A model generated the notes under the pieces. The model saw only the letters and a program-made list of their open reading frames with translations. It was not told where the DNA came from and searched no databases. DNA of 64,000 nucleotides from Weissella paramesenteroides ATCC 33313. GTDB taxonomy: Bacteria > Bacillota > Bacilli > Lactobacillales > Lactobacillaceae. Shown here one piece after another: positions 44,054-54,014 of the stretch (within the stretch, counting starts at the first letter, position 1; each line of letters opens with the position of its first letter). A program made the position numbers and the translations under genes. The DNA is taken from contig NZ_GG697132.1 in NCBI RefSeq assembly GCF_000160575.1, forward strand, positions 124,001-188,000, in the 5' to 3' direction.

Positions 44054-45124
44054 TTAATTTATTAGCGCTGCCCACTGTTTTAAGATTGGCGCTATCGCAA
44101 AACTTTGTGCTCTTTCTAACGATTTTGTCGCTAAGGTTTCGCGCATTTCGATACTTTGAATGACTGGTTCTAAACGATACCACAATGAATCAACATCTTG
44201 TTTTGCTAATTCACCGTAGATACCACCATCTAAAATTTCCACAGCTCCCGTATTGTCCGTTGAAACAATTGGTAGTCCGAAAGACATTGCTTCTACCAAA
44301 ACTAATGGCAAACCTTCCCATCGTGATGTGGCTAAGAAAATAGATGCCTCACGATAATGATCCGACAATGCTTCATCACGTAAACCACCACGATAAATAA
44401 TTTTATCTGCAACATCGTTAACTTTAATCAACCGTTTAAACGCTGCCATATCCTTAGGCAATCCTTCGCCAGCGATGGCGATATGCCAATCATCAGGTAA
44501 CCGTTTCGCTAAATGTAGCAAAATATCGATTCCCTTGTGTTGAATCGCAATGCGTCCAGTAAAAGCAATCACTTTTTTGGTTAGATCTGCGCGTCCTTGA
44601 ATTGGCATCGTTACCGGATTCCAAATTTTTTGTGCTTTATCGGTCACCGTTTGAAAACCTTGTAAATCAGACTCAGTCAAAGCAACAACGGCATCTGCAG
44701 CCTTAATACCCGCAACAAATTCTGGCCGCATCTCTCGGTAATACTGATTAAAATAAGTTTGAATGTTATTATGCATCCACGCAATCATTTTGACTCTTGG
44801 CGCACGTTCCTTTAAATAAGGAATAAAACTTGCTAAAATACCTGCATTTAAAATTAGCACATCAATATCATGTTGTAAGATAACATCCGCCAAGTCTGAC
44901 ATTTGTTGCGCATATTTTTCCAAAGGCTTAGCACCATTTTCTGGCATAACTGGATGCACAGCGGGAATTAACTCCCCTTTGAGATCATAGTAACTTGGTA
45001 CATCAGCCAATTGATAAAATGCAACATCAGCAAAATCTGAAATTGCATTACCAACAACTGTTGCTGCACGTTTCAAGCCACCCATACTCAAATTTTCGAC
45101 AGTCATTAACACTTTTTTTGTCAT
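44054..45124 (-). CDS. GT4 family glycosyltransferase
   Basis: The 356 residues match family 1/GT4 retaining glycosyltransferases. The N-terminal Rossmann domain begins VLMTVENLSMGGLKRAATVVGN, and the C-terminal domain shows VIAFTGRIAIQHKGIDILLHLAKRL near 190 and the EX7E-like REASIFLATSRWEGLPLVLVEAMSFGLPIV near 265. It probably adds a sugar to a cell-envelope or exopolysaccharide lipid intermediate; acceptor and sugar are unknown. AGGGGGATTATC precedes the ATG. Confidence 0.9.
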   Translation of the reverse strand: MTKKVLMTVENLSMGGLKRAATVVGNAISDFADVAFYQLADVPSYYDLKGELIPAVHPVMPENGAKPLEKYAQQMSDLADVILQHDIDVLILNAGILASFIPYLKERAPRVKMIAWMHNNIQTYFNQYYREMRPEFVAGIKAADAVVALTESDLQGFQTVTDKAQKIWNPVTMPIQGRADLTKKVIAFTGRIAIQHKGIDILLHLAKRLPDDWHIAIAGEGLPKDMAAFKRLIKVNDVADKIIYRGGLRDEALSDHYREASIFLATSRWEGLPLVLVEAMSFGLPIVSTDNTGAVEILDGGIYGELAKQDVDSLWYRLEPVIQSIEMRETLATKSLERAQSFAIAPILKQWAALIN

Positions 45125-45154
45125 GATAATCCCCCTTCAGTTTCTTAGAACATA

Positions 45155-45205
45155 AATAAGACCGCCAATCTACCAAATTAAAATGATTAGATCAGCGGTC
45201 TTATT
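45155..45205. terminator. Hairpin terminator after leuS
   Basis: AATAAGACCGC/GCGGTCTTATT outer arms enclose TCTA.CC and further paired sequence; T-rich flanks lie on both sides. It lies between leuS and the glycosyltransferase; the gap around it holds nothing else I recognise. Confidence 0.7.
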
Positions 45206-45315
45206 CTCGTATACAATAGTCACTTATGTTTCAACTGACTACCCTATGCTCAGACTAAAACCTACCTATAGTATCGCTTATTCTAATTTAACGGATTAAT
45301 TTTCTTTGCTTGCTT

Positions 45316-47730
45316 TTATACCACAAAGTTAACTAACTTACCAGGTACAACAATCACCTTTTTAGGCTCTGCACCGTCTAGTTGCTTTTGCACATTTTCA
45401 TTTTGCTTTGCTGCGGCAGTGATTGCATCACGGTCAGCATCAGCAGCAACTGTCACATGACCACGTAACTTACCGTTCACTTGAAGAATAAGCTCAATTT
45501 CATCAGCAACTAATGTAGATTCATCATAAGTTGGCCACTCTGCATAGGCAACTGATTCATCCGCATGCAAGAAGCTCCACAATTCTTCTGTCATATGAGG
45601 TGCAATTGGGTTAAGTAATTTAATAAATCCTTCAACATATTGCACTGACAAACTATCTTGCTTATAGGCTTCATTCACGAAAATCATCATTTGAGATATT
45701 GCTGTATTAAAGCGCAAGTTCTCATAATCTTCAGTGACCTTCTTAACAGTTTCATTATAGATTTTATCTAGCTTATGATCATTAATGGTTGTAATGTGAT
45801 CACGAAGTTTGTCATCATCGTCAATAAACAAACGCCAAACACGTTCTAACCAACGACGTGATCCAGCTAAGCCTTCTTCAGACCACGCAATTGATTGATC
45901 CAAAGGCCCCATAAACATTTCATACAAACGCAATGTATCGGCACCGTACTCTTCAACCACATCATCTGGATTAACAACGTTACCCTTAGACTTTGACATC
46001 TTTTCGTGGTTTTCACCAAGAATCATTCCTTGATTAGCCAATCTTTGGAAAGGTTCTTTCGTGTGTACAACACCAAGGTCATACAATACTTTGTGCCAGA
46101 AACGTGCATACAACAAATGTAGCACCGCATGTTCTGCACCACCAATGTACAAATCAACATTTTGCCAATATGCTTCAGCTTCTGGCGAAACAATTTCTTG
46201 ATCATTATGTGGATCCATGTAACGTAGGTAATACCATGATGAACCAGCCCACTGTGGCATCGTGTTAGTCTCACGCTTACCTTTACGACCATTTTCATCA
46301 ACAACGTTGACCCAATCATCCACATTGACCAAAGGTGACTCACCCGTACCAGAAGGCATGATGTTATCAACTTCTGGTAAACGTAATGGTAATTCTGATT
46401 CAGGAACTAGCGTTTGCTCACCATCTTCCCAATGAATTACTGGAATAGGTTCACCCCAATAACGTTGACGTGAGAAAATCCAATCCCGCAAACGATAGTT
46501 CACCTTCTTATGACCAGCATGGTGTTCTTCAAGCCAATCGATCATCTTCGTAATAGCTTCTTCTTTACCCAAGCCATCTAGGAAACCAGAATTGATATGC
46601 TTACCATCGCCAGTATAAGCTTCTTTAGTAACATCTCCACCTTCAATAACTGGACGAATTGGTAGATCATACTTTTTAGCAAAATCATAGTCACGAGTAT
46701 CATGTGCAGCAACCGCCATAATGGCACCTGTTCCATATGAAGCCAAGACATAATCACCAATCCAGATAGGCAATGCCTCACCATTAACAGGGTTGATTGC
46801 ATAAGCACCAGTGAATACACCAGCCTTGTCTTTATTCAAATCTGTACGTTCCAAATCTGACTTAGAAGCAATTTCCTTCTTAAAGGCATCAACTGCAGCT
46901 TTTTGATCTGCACTGACAATCTTATCAACTAATTTGTGCTCAGGAGCCAACACAAGATACGTTGCACCAAACAAAGTGTCCGCACGTGTTGTGAAAACTT
47001 CTATCTCATCGTCAAAATCTTGGACCTTAAACTTGGCTGATGCACCAATTGAACGTCCAATCCAATGACGTTGTTGTTCCTTAATCGCCTCAGGCCAGTC
47101 CAAATCATCCAAATCATCAATTAAACGATCTGCGTAGGCTGTAATCTTCAATGCCCATTGGCGCATTGGCACACGATATACTGGATAACCACCACGTTCA
47201 GTCTTACCATCAATGATTTCCTCATTAGCAACAACGGTACCACCATTGTAGTCTGGTGCCCAGTTAACCATGATTTCATCTTCGTAAGCTAAACCTTTTT
47301 TGTACAATTGTTCAAAAATCCACTGCGTCCATTTATAATATTTTGGATCAGTTGTATTAACTTCACGTGACCAATCATATGACAAGCCAAGTGACTTCAT
47401 TTGATGGCGGAATGTCTTAACATTCTTGGCCGTCACTGTCTTTGGATCTTCACCAGTTTTAATGGCATATTCCTCAGTTGGCAAACCAAAAGCATCAAAT
47501 CCCATCGGATGTAAGACATTATAGCCCTGCATACGCTTCATACGTGACACAATGTCTGTTGCAGTGTAACCTTCTGGATGGCCAACGTGTAGCCCTTGAC
47601 CGGAAGGAAACGGAAACATGTCCATTGCAAAAAACTTTTCTTTATCAGAAACATTTGATGTTTTAAATGTCTGATGTTCATCCCAAAAATGTTGCCATTT
47701 TTTCTCTACTAATTTGTGTTGATATGCCAT
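45316..47730 (-). CDS. leuS: Leucyl-tRNA synthetase
   Basis: LeuRS charges tRNA-Leu. ATG at 47730 ([13 protein letters not shown]) follows GAGGTTATC, giving 804 residues, normal for bacteria. The class I HIGH-type motif is [16 protein letters not shown] near 45, and KMSKS is seen as [15 protein letters not shown] near 580. The editing domain lies between (about 220-400, with [13 protein letters not shown] and [16 protein letters not shown]). No T-box precedes it: the 150-base upstream gap is too short and lacks the specifier-loop features. Confidence 0.98.
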   Translation of the reverse strand: MAYQHKLVEKKWQHFWDEHQTFKTSNVSDKEKFFAMDMFPFPSGQGLHVGHPEGYTATDIVSRMKRMQGYNVLHPMGFDAFGLPTEEYAIKTGEDPKTVTAKNVKTFRHQMKSLGLSYDWSREVNTTDPKYYKWTQWIFEQLYKKGLAYEDEIMVNWAPDYNGGTVVANEEIIDGKTERGGYPVYRVPMRQWALKITAYADRLIDDLDDLDWPEAIKEQQRHWIGRSIGASAKFKVQDFDDEIEVFTTRADTLFGATYLVLAPEHKLVDKIVSADQKAAVDAFKKEIASKSDLERTDLNKDKAGVFTGAYAINPVNGEALPIWIGDYVLASYGTGAIMAVAAHDTRDYDFAKKYDLPIRPVIEGGDVTKEAYTGDGKHINSGFLDGLGKEEAITKMIDWLEEHHAGHKKVNYRLRDWIFSRQRYWGEPIPVIHWEDGEQTLVPESELPLRLPEVDNIMPSGTGESPLVNVDDWVNVVDENGRKGKRETNTMPQWAGSSWYYLRYMDPHNDQEIVSPEAEAYWQNVDLYIGGAEHAVLHLLYARFWHKVLYDLGVVHTKEPFQRLANQGMILGENHEKMSKSKGNVVNPDDVVEEYGADTLRLYEMFMGPLDQSIAWSEEGLAGSRRWLERVWRLFIDDDDKLRDHITTINDHKLDKIYNETVKKVTEDYENLRFNTAISQMMIFVNEAYKQDSLSVQYVEGFIKLLNPIAPHMTEELWSFLHADESVAYAEWPTYDESTLVADEIELILQVNGKLRGHVTVAADADRDAITAAAKQNENVQKQLDGAEPKKVIVVPGKLVNFVV

Positions 47731-47885
47731 GATTGATAACCTCACTTTAATAGTCTTACTTTATCAAAAAAAGACCGAGCTTTCAATATTCAGCAAGGAT
47801 TAAGGGCATCAATTATTATTCATATTTTCGGAACATTTTGTGCTAAACTAATTAAATGAGAAAGAATTAAGAAGGAGGAATTCAA

Positions 47886-48581
47886 ATGAGACATCTAAGA
47901 AAATTTGATTATCTACAATTAGCTGTAGCTTTCACTGGGTTAATCATTTTTATTGTCCTAGCTATCGGCTATGTTAACGACTTTGGTTATATTCATTGGC
48001 TAGACCAATTTGGATTCCGTTACCTTCGTGAACCATTAACACCAGAAAGATCTTGGTTTTTTCGGAATATCACCCGTGCTGGCAATACAAAATGGACAGC
48101 TTTGGTCATGGTGGTAACGACAATTATTGCTTTATTAATTCGTAAAGTAGACGTCGCTGTGTTTATGATGGTTAATGTCGGCGTCTTCGGTTTAGGTGTG
48201 ATGTCGCTATTTAAACATATTTTCCATCGACCACGTCCAGCAATCTACCACGTGATTGAACAATCCGGTTACTCATTTCCCTCGGGTCATGCACTAAACG
48301 CCATTCTTCTATATGGTTCTTTAATCGTTTTAGTTCACTACTATCTAAAATCCGAAGACAACCTACGCTATGCCTTTATGACATTATTATCTGGACTAGT
48401 TATCGCCATCCCCGTTAGTCGCGTCTATTTGGGTGTCCACTATTTTTCAGATGTTCTGGCTGGCTTTGGTTTAGGAACTTTCTTATTAATCATGTCAAAA
48501 GAAGTAATTTTTAAATATCGTACACGAGAGGTTTTCGAAAATGCGCTCAATCCAAAATCTAGTTCAAATATCACTCAATGA
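47886..48581 (+). CDS. PAP2 family phosphatase
   Basis: The 231 residues form a membrane-bound type 2 phosphatidic acid phosphatase or undecaprenyl-pyrophosphatase-like enzyme. Five or six membrane segments surround the active site: KHIFHRPRP (KX6RP) near 115, SFPSGHA near 135, and SRVYLGVHYFSDVLAG near 180 with the catalytic His. GGAGGAATTCAA precedes the start. It overlaps the next gene by 41 bases. Confidence 0.92.
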   Translation: MRHLRKFDYLQLAVAFTGLIIFIVLAIGYVNDFGYIHWLDQFGFRYLREPLTPERSWFFRNITRAGNTKWTALVMVVTTIIALLIRKVDVAVFMMVNVGVFGLGVMSLFKHIFHRPRPAIYHVIEQSGYSFPSGHALNAILLYGSLIVLVHYYLKSEDNLRYAFMTLLSGLVIAIPVSRVYLGVHYFSDVLAGFGLGTFLLIMSKEVIFKYRTREVFENALNPKSSSNITQ

Positions 48582-49053
48582 ATATCTCACTCCTGGTGAT
48601 TTAGCCATTGATGCAACAATCCGTCATGGTGACATTACGCGATTCTTAGCTAGTCGCGTTGGAGATACTGGAAAAGTGCTAGCTTTTTCAGATACAAAAT
48701 CTGAAATTGACGATGTGGCAACTTCTTTATTTTTAAGTGGTTTAAACGAACGTGTGGACTTAATCAGCAAAAACTTTGCCAATATTCCCGCCTACATGGA
48801 TCCAACACGTCCTGTTGGTGCAGCTATTTTTCAATTAGATGAAAAAACGCCGACTGTTGATGTTGAAGCAGTTGTTAAATCACTACTAATGGTCCTAAAA
48901 ACAGATGGCTTATTATGTCTACTTAGTGAAGACGATTCGTTATTATCTCCAATCAAAAATTACTTAGCAAAATTACCAGAAAATTCTTATAGCGTTGCCT
49001 ATTACCAAGATGTTTTAGCACAGAATAGCGCCTTGGTCGTACAACGTCATTAA
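48541..49053 (+). CDS. MnmM/YtqB-like methyltransferase fold, active motifs degenerate
   Basis: The 170 residues follow the SAM-dependent Rossmann fold of MnmM (YtqB), the enzyme that methylates nm5s2U in tRNA. The start AIDATIRHGDITRFLASRVG aligns to the AVDATMGNGHDTLFLARLVG of the Bacillus enzyme, but the GNG core of the SAM loop is lost (RHGDIT). The FDIQ motif is FSDTK, and the FNLGYLPxGD active-site block is FQLDEKT. It is probably not a methyltransferase. It is translated with the PAP2 gene (41-base overlap), downstream of GAGAGGTTTTCG. Confidence 0.7.
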   Translation: MRSIQNLVQISLNEYLTPGDLAIDATIRHGDITRFLASRVGDTGKVLAFSDTKSEIDDVATSLFLSGLNERVDLISKNFANIPAYMDPTRPVGAAIFQLDEKTPTVDVEAVVKSLLMVLKTDGLLCLLSEDDSLLSPIKNYLAKLPENSYSVAYYQDVLAQNSALVVQRH

Positions 49054-49097
49054 AAAATCATCGCCTACGAAAAATTACCGTAGACGATGATTTTTTA
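49052..49097. terminator. Bidirectional terminator between the MnmM-like gene and scrK
   Basis: AAAAAATCATCG.CTACG/CGTAG.CGATGATTTTTT arms with A/T runs on both sides lie between convergent genes. Confidence 0.9.
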
Positions 49098-49098
49098 A

Positions 49099-49977
49099 TT
49101 AGTATACTAACAACGATTTTGCTAAGTAAAAGCAACCTAAAACGCCAGCATTATCACCATGATCAACATGGACAATGTATTTATCTAATTGACCAACTGG
49201 TAGATAATCAGCCAATTGTTGTGCAAATGACTCACGTACCATTGGCAATAAAATCTCACGATGAGGCACACCACCACCAAAGACGATTCTATCAGGTCGT
49301 AAAATTGTCGTATAGGTTACGAGTGCCTGTGCAAGGTATTCTGCTTCAATTTCCCAAGCTAAATGATCGTCAGGCAATGACTTAGCTGACTCATGCCAAC
49401 GTTCTTCAATAGCTGGTCCTGAAGCTAATCCTTCTAAGCATCGGTCACCATGAAATGGGCAATGACCAGCGTATTGATCTTTAGGATGTTTGCGCATCAT
49501 AATATGTCCGGCTTCAGGATGTGAATTACCGCTTAACAATTGACCATGTTGAATAATCCCTGCACCAATTCCTGTACCAACCGTTAAGTAGACAACATTT
49601 TCAACATCTTTGGCTGCTCCGGATACATATTCTGACCACCCAGCACCGTTCACATCAGTTGTCCAATAGTAAGGTATATCACGCCACGCTTTCATTGCAC
49701 CTAAGAAATCATAGCCTGACCAGCCTCTTTTTGGTGTATCCAAAACATAACCATACGTGTGACTTTGTGGGTTAATATCAATTGGTCCAAAAGCAGCTAT
49801 CCCAATAGCGGCAATATCTGGAAATTGATCAAAAAAGTTAATAACTTGATTAATAGTTGCTGGCCCATCCAATGTCGGAAAACTCTTCCGAGCAATCACC
49901 GTATCTGGGTCATTCACATCAGCTACTGCAACAACAAACTTTGTTCCACCTGCTTCAATTGCTCCTAAAAGTGGCAT
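49099..49977 (-). CDS. scrK: Fructokinase, ROK family
   Basis: ScrK phosphorylates fructose released from sucrose. The 292 residues begin with the phosphate-binding LGAIEAGGTKFVVAV. The zinc-binding ROK signature is seen near 155-185 as PEAGHIMMRKHPKDQ then GHCPFHGDRCLEGLASGPA. DVNGAGWSEYV near 110 carries the catalytic Asp region. It is the last gene of the sucrose operon. Fructose is the likely substrate because of the operon; ROK members can also be glucokinases or regulators, but no HTH domain is present. Confidence 0.93.
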   Translation of the reverse strand: MPLLGAIEAGGTKFVVAVADVNDPDTVIARKSFPTLDGPATINQVINFFDQFPDIAAIGIAAFGPIDINPQSHTYGYVLDTPKRGWSGYDFLGAMKAWRDIPYYWTTDVNGAGWSEYVSGAAKDVENVVYLTVGTGIGAGIIQHGQLLSGNSHPEAGHIMMRKHPKDQYAGHCPFHGDRCLEGLASGPAIEERWHESAKSLPDDHLAWEIEAEYLAQALVTYTTILRPDRIVFGGGVPHREILLPMVRESFAQQLADYLPVGQLDKYIVHVDHGDNAGVLGCFYLAKSLLVY

Positions 49978-50000
49978 TTCTCTTCTCCTATTTTATCATT

Positions 50001-51431
50001 TCATTTTTTATATTTAACCGTGTTTTTCTCTAATTCATACGTTGTTGCTTGTACATCCGCAAAGTTGATTTTATCCAGCACAACATTTGGATGAATCTCA
50101 CTATAATAACGTTCTGTAAACACTGTTTCACCATCATTAATAAAGAACTCTACTGAACTACGATCTATCAATAACTGCAATGTCATGACTGCTGCTGACT
50201 TCACATAGCCAACACGTTGATCTGGACGATCTGATCTTGCAATGGTTAGTTTGTTTGCCTGATGATCATAGTGTAACGTAAGAACAGCATCATTTTCTGC
50301 CATAAATTTCAAAGTATAGTCTTCATCTGTCTTTAATTGTAGTTGCACTTCATGACTATCAGCTTCTGACAGGACTAATTGTTCTGTAGCGTTCGGTGTA
50401 AATGGCACTGCTTTTTTTGAACCATTAATCCTTAACTGATCAAGCTCCGCAACTGGGTTCATGTAAATGTGATTATCTTTAATCGTTAATTCTCTAGGAA
50501 AAGTTAAGGCACCTGCCCAACCATCAGCCTGTTCTGGCATAATACTCTCCCACATTGCCATCCAGCCAAACATCAATCGACGACCATCCGGTGCCAACAT
50601 TGTCTGACTTGCATAGAAATCATGACCATGATCTATTTCGACAAATGCATTTCTTTCAAATTGCGCTGTATCAACATCCAATTTACCAATCATATAACCT
50701 GTCTGGTGTAAGTTTAAATATTTTTCATGATTTGGCTGAATACCCTGCGGAGACATCAACAAAACGTCTTGCCCTTCAAGCGAGAAAATATCCGGGCATT
50801 CCCACATATAACCCTCTTGGTCTGCTGTATCAGCTTGCGCAATAGCACCTTCATATGTCCAATTAAGTAAGTCTTTTGAAGCATATAGCAACACACGCCC
50901 AACTTTTTCTGCTTTCGTTTGACCACCTAAAATGACGTAATACATATCTCCTTGTTGCCAAACTTTAGGATCACGGAAATTCGCAGTATTATCGCTTGGT
51001 GGCATCGAAATCACTGGATTATTTTCATACTTTTTAAAATGAATGCCATCTTCACTAATTGCAATGTTTTGATCTTCATAAAAATCATCATCATGACCAC
51101 TTTCACCAAAATGATGTCCCGTATACATTAGGTATAGTTTGTCATCTTTAACAATTGCACTACCAGAAAAAATACCATTTTTTGCAATTGGCTTTTCAGG
51201 AGTCAACGCAATTGGTAATGATTCCCAATGAACAAGATCTAAGCTGCGTGCATGTCCCCAATGCATTGGCCCCCATTCTGCACTGTAAGGGTGGTATTGG
51301 TAAAAGATATGATAATAACCTTTAAAATAAACAAAACCATTAGGATCATTTATCCAACCTGCTGACGCTGTCACATGAAAATGTGGACGATAACGTGGAT
51401 TAGTTACTTGCATAAATGTATCATTCATCAT
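50001..51431 (-). CDS. scrB: Sucrose hydrolase, GH32 family
   Basis: The 476 residues match GH32: the nucleophile motif SAGWINDPNGFVYF near 25, FRDPKVWQQG near 150 (transition-state stabiliser), and YMWECPDIFSLEG near 210 (acid/base Glu). A C-terminal beta-sandwich follows. Neighbouring genes suggest the substrate is sucrose. The permease is a symporter rather than a PTS, so free sucrose rather than sucrose-6-phosphate is probably the natural substrate, though many enzymes accept both. No signal peptide is seen, so it acts in the cytoplasm. Confidence 0.94.
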   Translation of the reverse strand: MMNDTFMQVTNPRYRPHFHVTASAGWINDPNGFVYFKGYYHIFYQYHPYSAEWGPMHWGHARSLDLVHWESLPIALTPEKPIAKNGIFSGSAIVKDDKLYLMYTGHHFGESGHDDDFYEDQNIAISEDGIHFKKYENNPVISMPPSDNTANFRDPKVWQQGDMYYVILGGQTKAEKVGRVLLYASKDLLNWTYEGAIAQADTADQEGYMWECPDIFSLEGQDVLLMSPQGIQPNHEKYLNLHQTGYMIGKLDVDTAQFERNAFVEIDHGHDFYASQTMLAPDGRRLMFGWMAMWESIMPEQADGWAGALTFPRELTIKDNHIYMNPVAELDQLRINGSKKAVPFTPNATEQLVLSEADSHEVQLQLKTDEDYTLKFMAENDAVLTLHYDHQANKLTIARSDRPDQRVGYVKSAAVMTLQLLIDRSSVEFFINDGETVFTERYYSEIHPNVVLDKINFADVQATTYELEKNTVKYKK

Positions 51432-51449
51432 TAAAAATTCCTTTCTTAC

Positions 51450-52724
51450 TTAAGCAGCTTTACTAACTAATGGCTCGCCATTAACATCTTGATTATCTTT
51501 TTTAATAACAAAGAATGCATAGATTCCCGCAGCGATAACGATAATTGTAATAATATGGAATGTCACTGCATAACCTGAGTTATCTCGTAACATACCCAAC
51601 GGTGTTGAAAGGAAAACCTGACCTAACTGTGCGGCAACTTGGAAGCCTATCATATACAATGTTGCCGATAATTTTGTATCAAAATGAAGTGTAAAATATC
51701 TAAAAATCGACAGAATAAATAATGGTGTTTCAAACGAGTGCAACATCTTCACAAACGAAATAGCAACTGGGTTATCAATAAAGCCACATAATCCGATTCG
51801 AATTGCCATAATTGCAATTCCTAACAATAATGTGTTACGAACACCAATTTTATTCATAATGACTGGTACAATACCCATCATAATTGCTTCAACAAAGACC
51901 TGGATCGAATTCAAATTACCGTACATCTGTTGACCTTGTGCAACAGATGAAAATAATCCTGCATAGAAGCTCGGAAACATTTGTTGATCAAATACAGTAT
52001 AGAAAGTCCATGTAAAGAAAATCAAGACAATAACTACCCAAAGATCACGCATTTTCAACAAAGACAACATTTCTCTTACGCTTGGTACTGTTTTTTCAGT
52101 TTCTTGAGCACTACGTACTCGTTCAAGACGTTCAGCTTTTGGCACCCAAAAACAAACATTTAGCAATAATAGCACACCAAATATTGATCCAACCCAGAAA
52201 TTTAAATCAGGGTTAATGACAAATAAATGGCCAGCCAATAGTGCAACCACTGCATAGCCAAATGATCCCCATGCGCGTGCCTGACCATATTCAAATTTGA
52301 AAACGCGACTGAAGCGCTCAACTAGTGCCTCATAAATACCTGTCGTTGCTAAAAATCCTGCCGAAAGAAAAATTGAACCAACCACCAAGCCCATGGTGAA
52401 GTTAGTATGTAACATTGGTTCATAAGCATAAATAAAGAATGGACCTACTAATGCCGCACAAACACCGCTGAATATTAGTAAATGCCTTTTAATTCCCAAT
52501 TTATCTTGTAAAGTGCCATAAAAAAACATTAATACTAAGGTCACTAATGAATTAGCAGAATAAATTGTTCCAACGGCACTACCATCCAAATTCAAACCGC
52601 TTTTGGCAGTTAACCATAATTGAAAGAAAGACCACCAAATACCCCAAGATGCGAAGTACAATAACATTGTCACTGAACTTTGAAGATAAGACTCATTTTT
52701 AAAAGCCTTCATATATTTAGACAT
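51450..52724 (-). CDS. LacY/CscB-like sucrose:H+ symporter
   Basis: ATG at 52724 (MSKYMKAFKNESYLQSS) follows GGGGGGACGTCGT, giving 424 residues; the frame extends further but runs into the promoter. The N-terminal segment FASWGIWWSFFQLWL resembles LacY-family oligosaccharide:proton symporters. I count 12 membrane segments. Gene neighbours (sucrose hydrolase, fructokinase, LacI regulator) indicate sucrose. The use of a permease instead of a PTS is worth noting. It is the first gene of the scr operon. Confidence 0.88.
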   Translation of the reverse strand: MSKYMKAFKNESYLQSSVTMLLYFASWGIWWSFFQLWLTAKSGLNLDGSAVGTIYSANSLVTLVLMFFYGTLQDKLGIKRHLLIFSGVCAALVGPFFIYAYEPMLHTNFTMGLVVGSIFLSAGFLATTGIYEALVERFSRVFKFEYGQARAWGSFGYAVVALLAGHLFVINPDLNFWVGSIFGVLLLLNVCFWVPKAERLERVRSAQETEKTVPSVREMLSLLKMRDLWVVIVLIFFTWTFYTVFDQQMFPSFYAGLFSSVAQGQQMYGNLNSIQVFVEAIMMGIVPVIMNKIGVRNTLLLGIAIMAIRIGLCGFIDNPVAISFVKMLHSFETPLFILSIFRYFTLHFDTKLSATLYMIGFQVAAQLGQVFLSTPLGMLRDNSGYAVTFHIITIIVIAAGIYAFFVIKKDNQDVNGEPLVSKAA

Positions 52725-52774
52725 ACGACGTCCCCCCATAGTAGAAAGATAACTGTATAATGCAGTCACTGGAA

Positions 52775-52788
52775 TGTAATCGCTTTCA
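52775..52788. promoter_or_regulatory. Perfect CcpA cre site in the scr leader
   Basis: Minus-strand TGAAAGCGATTACA matches TGWAANCGNTNWCA at every position. It lies just downstream of the -10 box, where CcpA binding blocks transcription. Confidence 0.85.
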
Positions 52789-52796
52789 CGAATTGT

Positions 52797-52826
52797 ATTA
52801 TATACTGTTTTGAAAACGTATGTCAA
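52797..52826 (-). promoter_or_regulatory. Promoter of the sucrose operon
   Basis: Consensus TTGACA (52826-52821) and TATAAT (52802-52797) have an 18-base spacer. The operator palindrome overlaps the -35 box. Confidence 0.9.
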
Positions 52827-52833
52827 CCGGTTG
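52822..52833. promoter_or_regulatory. LacI-type operator of the scr operon
   Basis: TCAACCGGTTGA is a perfect 12-base palindrome with a central CG, typical of LacI-family regulators, overlapping the -35 box. The likely binder is the ScrR-type protein encoded just upstream. Confidence 0.75.
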
Positions 52834-52846
52834 ATATATACTTAAA

Positions 52847-52868
52847 TAAAAAAAACCAGATAACTGGT
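52847..52868 (-). terminator. Terminator after scrR
   Basis: An ACCAG/CTGGT stem with a four-base loop is followed by eight T residues on the minus strand. It separates scrR from the scr promoter. Confidence 0.75.
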
Positions 52869-52878
52869 CTTTTCCCCT

Positions 52879-53862
52879 TTATTTAATTCCGGTCCGACCG
52901 TCCCATAAAGTTACTGGTAATATGTATTCCGGTTCTGTTTGAACGCCAGAAATACGCTTTATTAGAACATCCACCGCTGTTTTGGCCATCTCTTCAATGG
53001 GCTGTATAACTGTCGTTAATTCTGGCACAATATTGCGCATTAATTCTGTACCATCATAACCGACTACTAGTAAATTATCTGGTATCTTTTTACCACGTTC
53101 CTCAGCAATTGTCATAATGATTTTTGCATCCACATCATTTGATGCAAATATTGCTTCTACATTAGGATATAAATCAAATAATTTATTATACTGCTCTTTT
53201 TTTTCGTTATAGGATAGTCTGAAATCTACCGTAAATGTGTTGTGTGGTAGCCCATGATCCTGCATAACTTTTTCATATGCTAATCTGCGTCGATTTGCAG
53301 GTGTTTCTAAATCAACTGGTCCATTTGTGTGAATGATTTGTTTAACACCTGACTTAATTAATCTCTCTGTTGCCAGTACACCACCATTGTAATTATCTGA
53401 CTCTACTATCGGAATATCACTATTCATTACACGATCAATTGCTACCACTGGTAAATGGCTATATTTATATTCTGCAATACCTTGATTATGTGTACCAACA
53501 ATCAATCCATCAACCTGGCCAGCTAATAGTTGATTTAAATAATCCGTCTCTTTGGATATATCCTGCAAGGAATTACCAATAATAACCTTAAATTGTCTCT
53601 GATACAATTCGTATTCTAAATAATCAACTAATTCGCCGAAAAAAGGATTTGATACTGTCGGAAAAATAAGTCCGATTAAACCCGTTTTTTGCTTAAACAA
53701 TTGTCGAGCCGCTGCATTGGGCTGATAATTGAGTTGCTCCATAGCATCGTGTACTTTTTTTAACGTTTTTTCACTTAAATAACCTCTATTATTAAGCACT
53801 CGTGAAGCAGTTGTTTTTGACACACCAGCTAATTTTGCGACGTCTTCTAATTTTGGTTTCAT
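52879..53862 (-). CDS. scrR: LacI-family sucrose operon repressor
   Basis: The 327 residues have the N-terminal LacI HTH (LEDVAKLAGVSKTTASRVLNNRGYLSEKTLKK, with the hinge helix near NAAARQLF at 50-58) and a periplasmic-binding-protein-like effector domain (FPTVSNPFFGELVDYLE near 68 onwards). It lies immediately upstream of the scr operon, whose promoter carries a CG-centred palindrome. I infer that it represses the operon until sucrose or a product such as fructose binds. Effector identity is not shown by sequence. Confidence 0.9.
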   Translation of the reverse strand: MKPKLEDVAKLAGVSKTTASRVLNNRGYLSEKTLKKVHDAMEQLNYQPNAAARQLFKQKTGLIGLIFPTVSNPFFGELVDYLEYELYQRQFKVIIGNSLQDISKETDYLNQLLAGQVDGLIVGTHNQGIAEYKYSHLPVVAIDRVMNSDIPIVESDNYNGGVLATERLIKSGVKQIIHTNGPVDLETPANRRRLAYEKVMQDHGLPHNTFTVDFRLSYNEKKEQYNKLFDLYPNVEAIFASNDVDAKIIMTIAEERGKKIPDNLLVVGYDGTELMRNIVPELTTVIQPIEEMAKTAVDVLIKRISGVQTEPEYILPVTLWDGRTGIK

Positions 53863-53940
53863 ATCTAATAACCATACTGCCTTTCAAAATTTATCTTAAT
53901 AATATTATTGTATCAAAGCCCTTAACAATTCGCTTTTTTT

Positions 53941-53987
53941 AAACAGAAAGGGTTGGAACCAAGAAAATGTTCCAACCCTTTCTGTTT
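53941..53987 (-). terminator. Terminator after the RlmCD-like gene
   Basis: A 19-base AAACAGAAAGGGTTGGAAC/GTTCCAACCCTTTCTGTTT stem is followed by seven T residues on the minus strand. TAACTTTCGTCTCGCTCTC next to it is a half-copy of the dispersed repeat. Confidence 0.9.
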
Positions 53988-54014
53988 AAAATAACTTTCG
54001 TCTCGCTCTCTCTT

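Noticed and set aside
47731-47885. Possible T-box before leuS
   Set aside because: The gap is only about 155 bases, shared with a divergent promoter, and has no GGTGGNACC-type antiterminator or terminator.
52811-52825. Second cre-like TGAAAACGTATGTCA in the scr promoter
   Set aside because: It is one base too long and falls in the spacer and -35 region; the perfect cre at 52775 explains catabolite control better.
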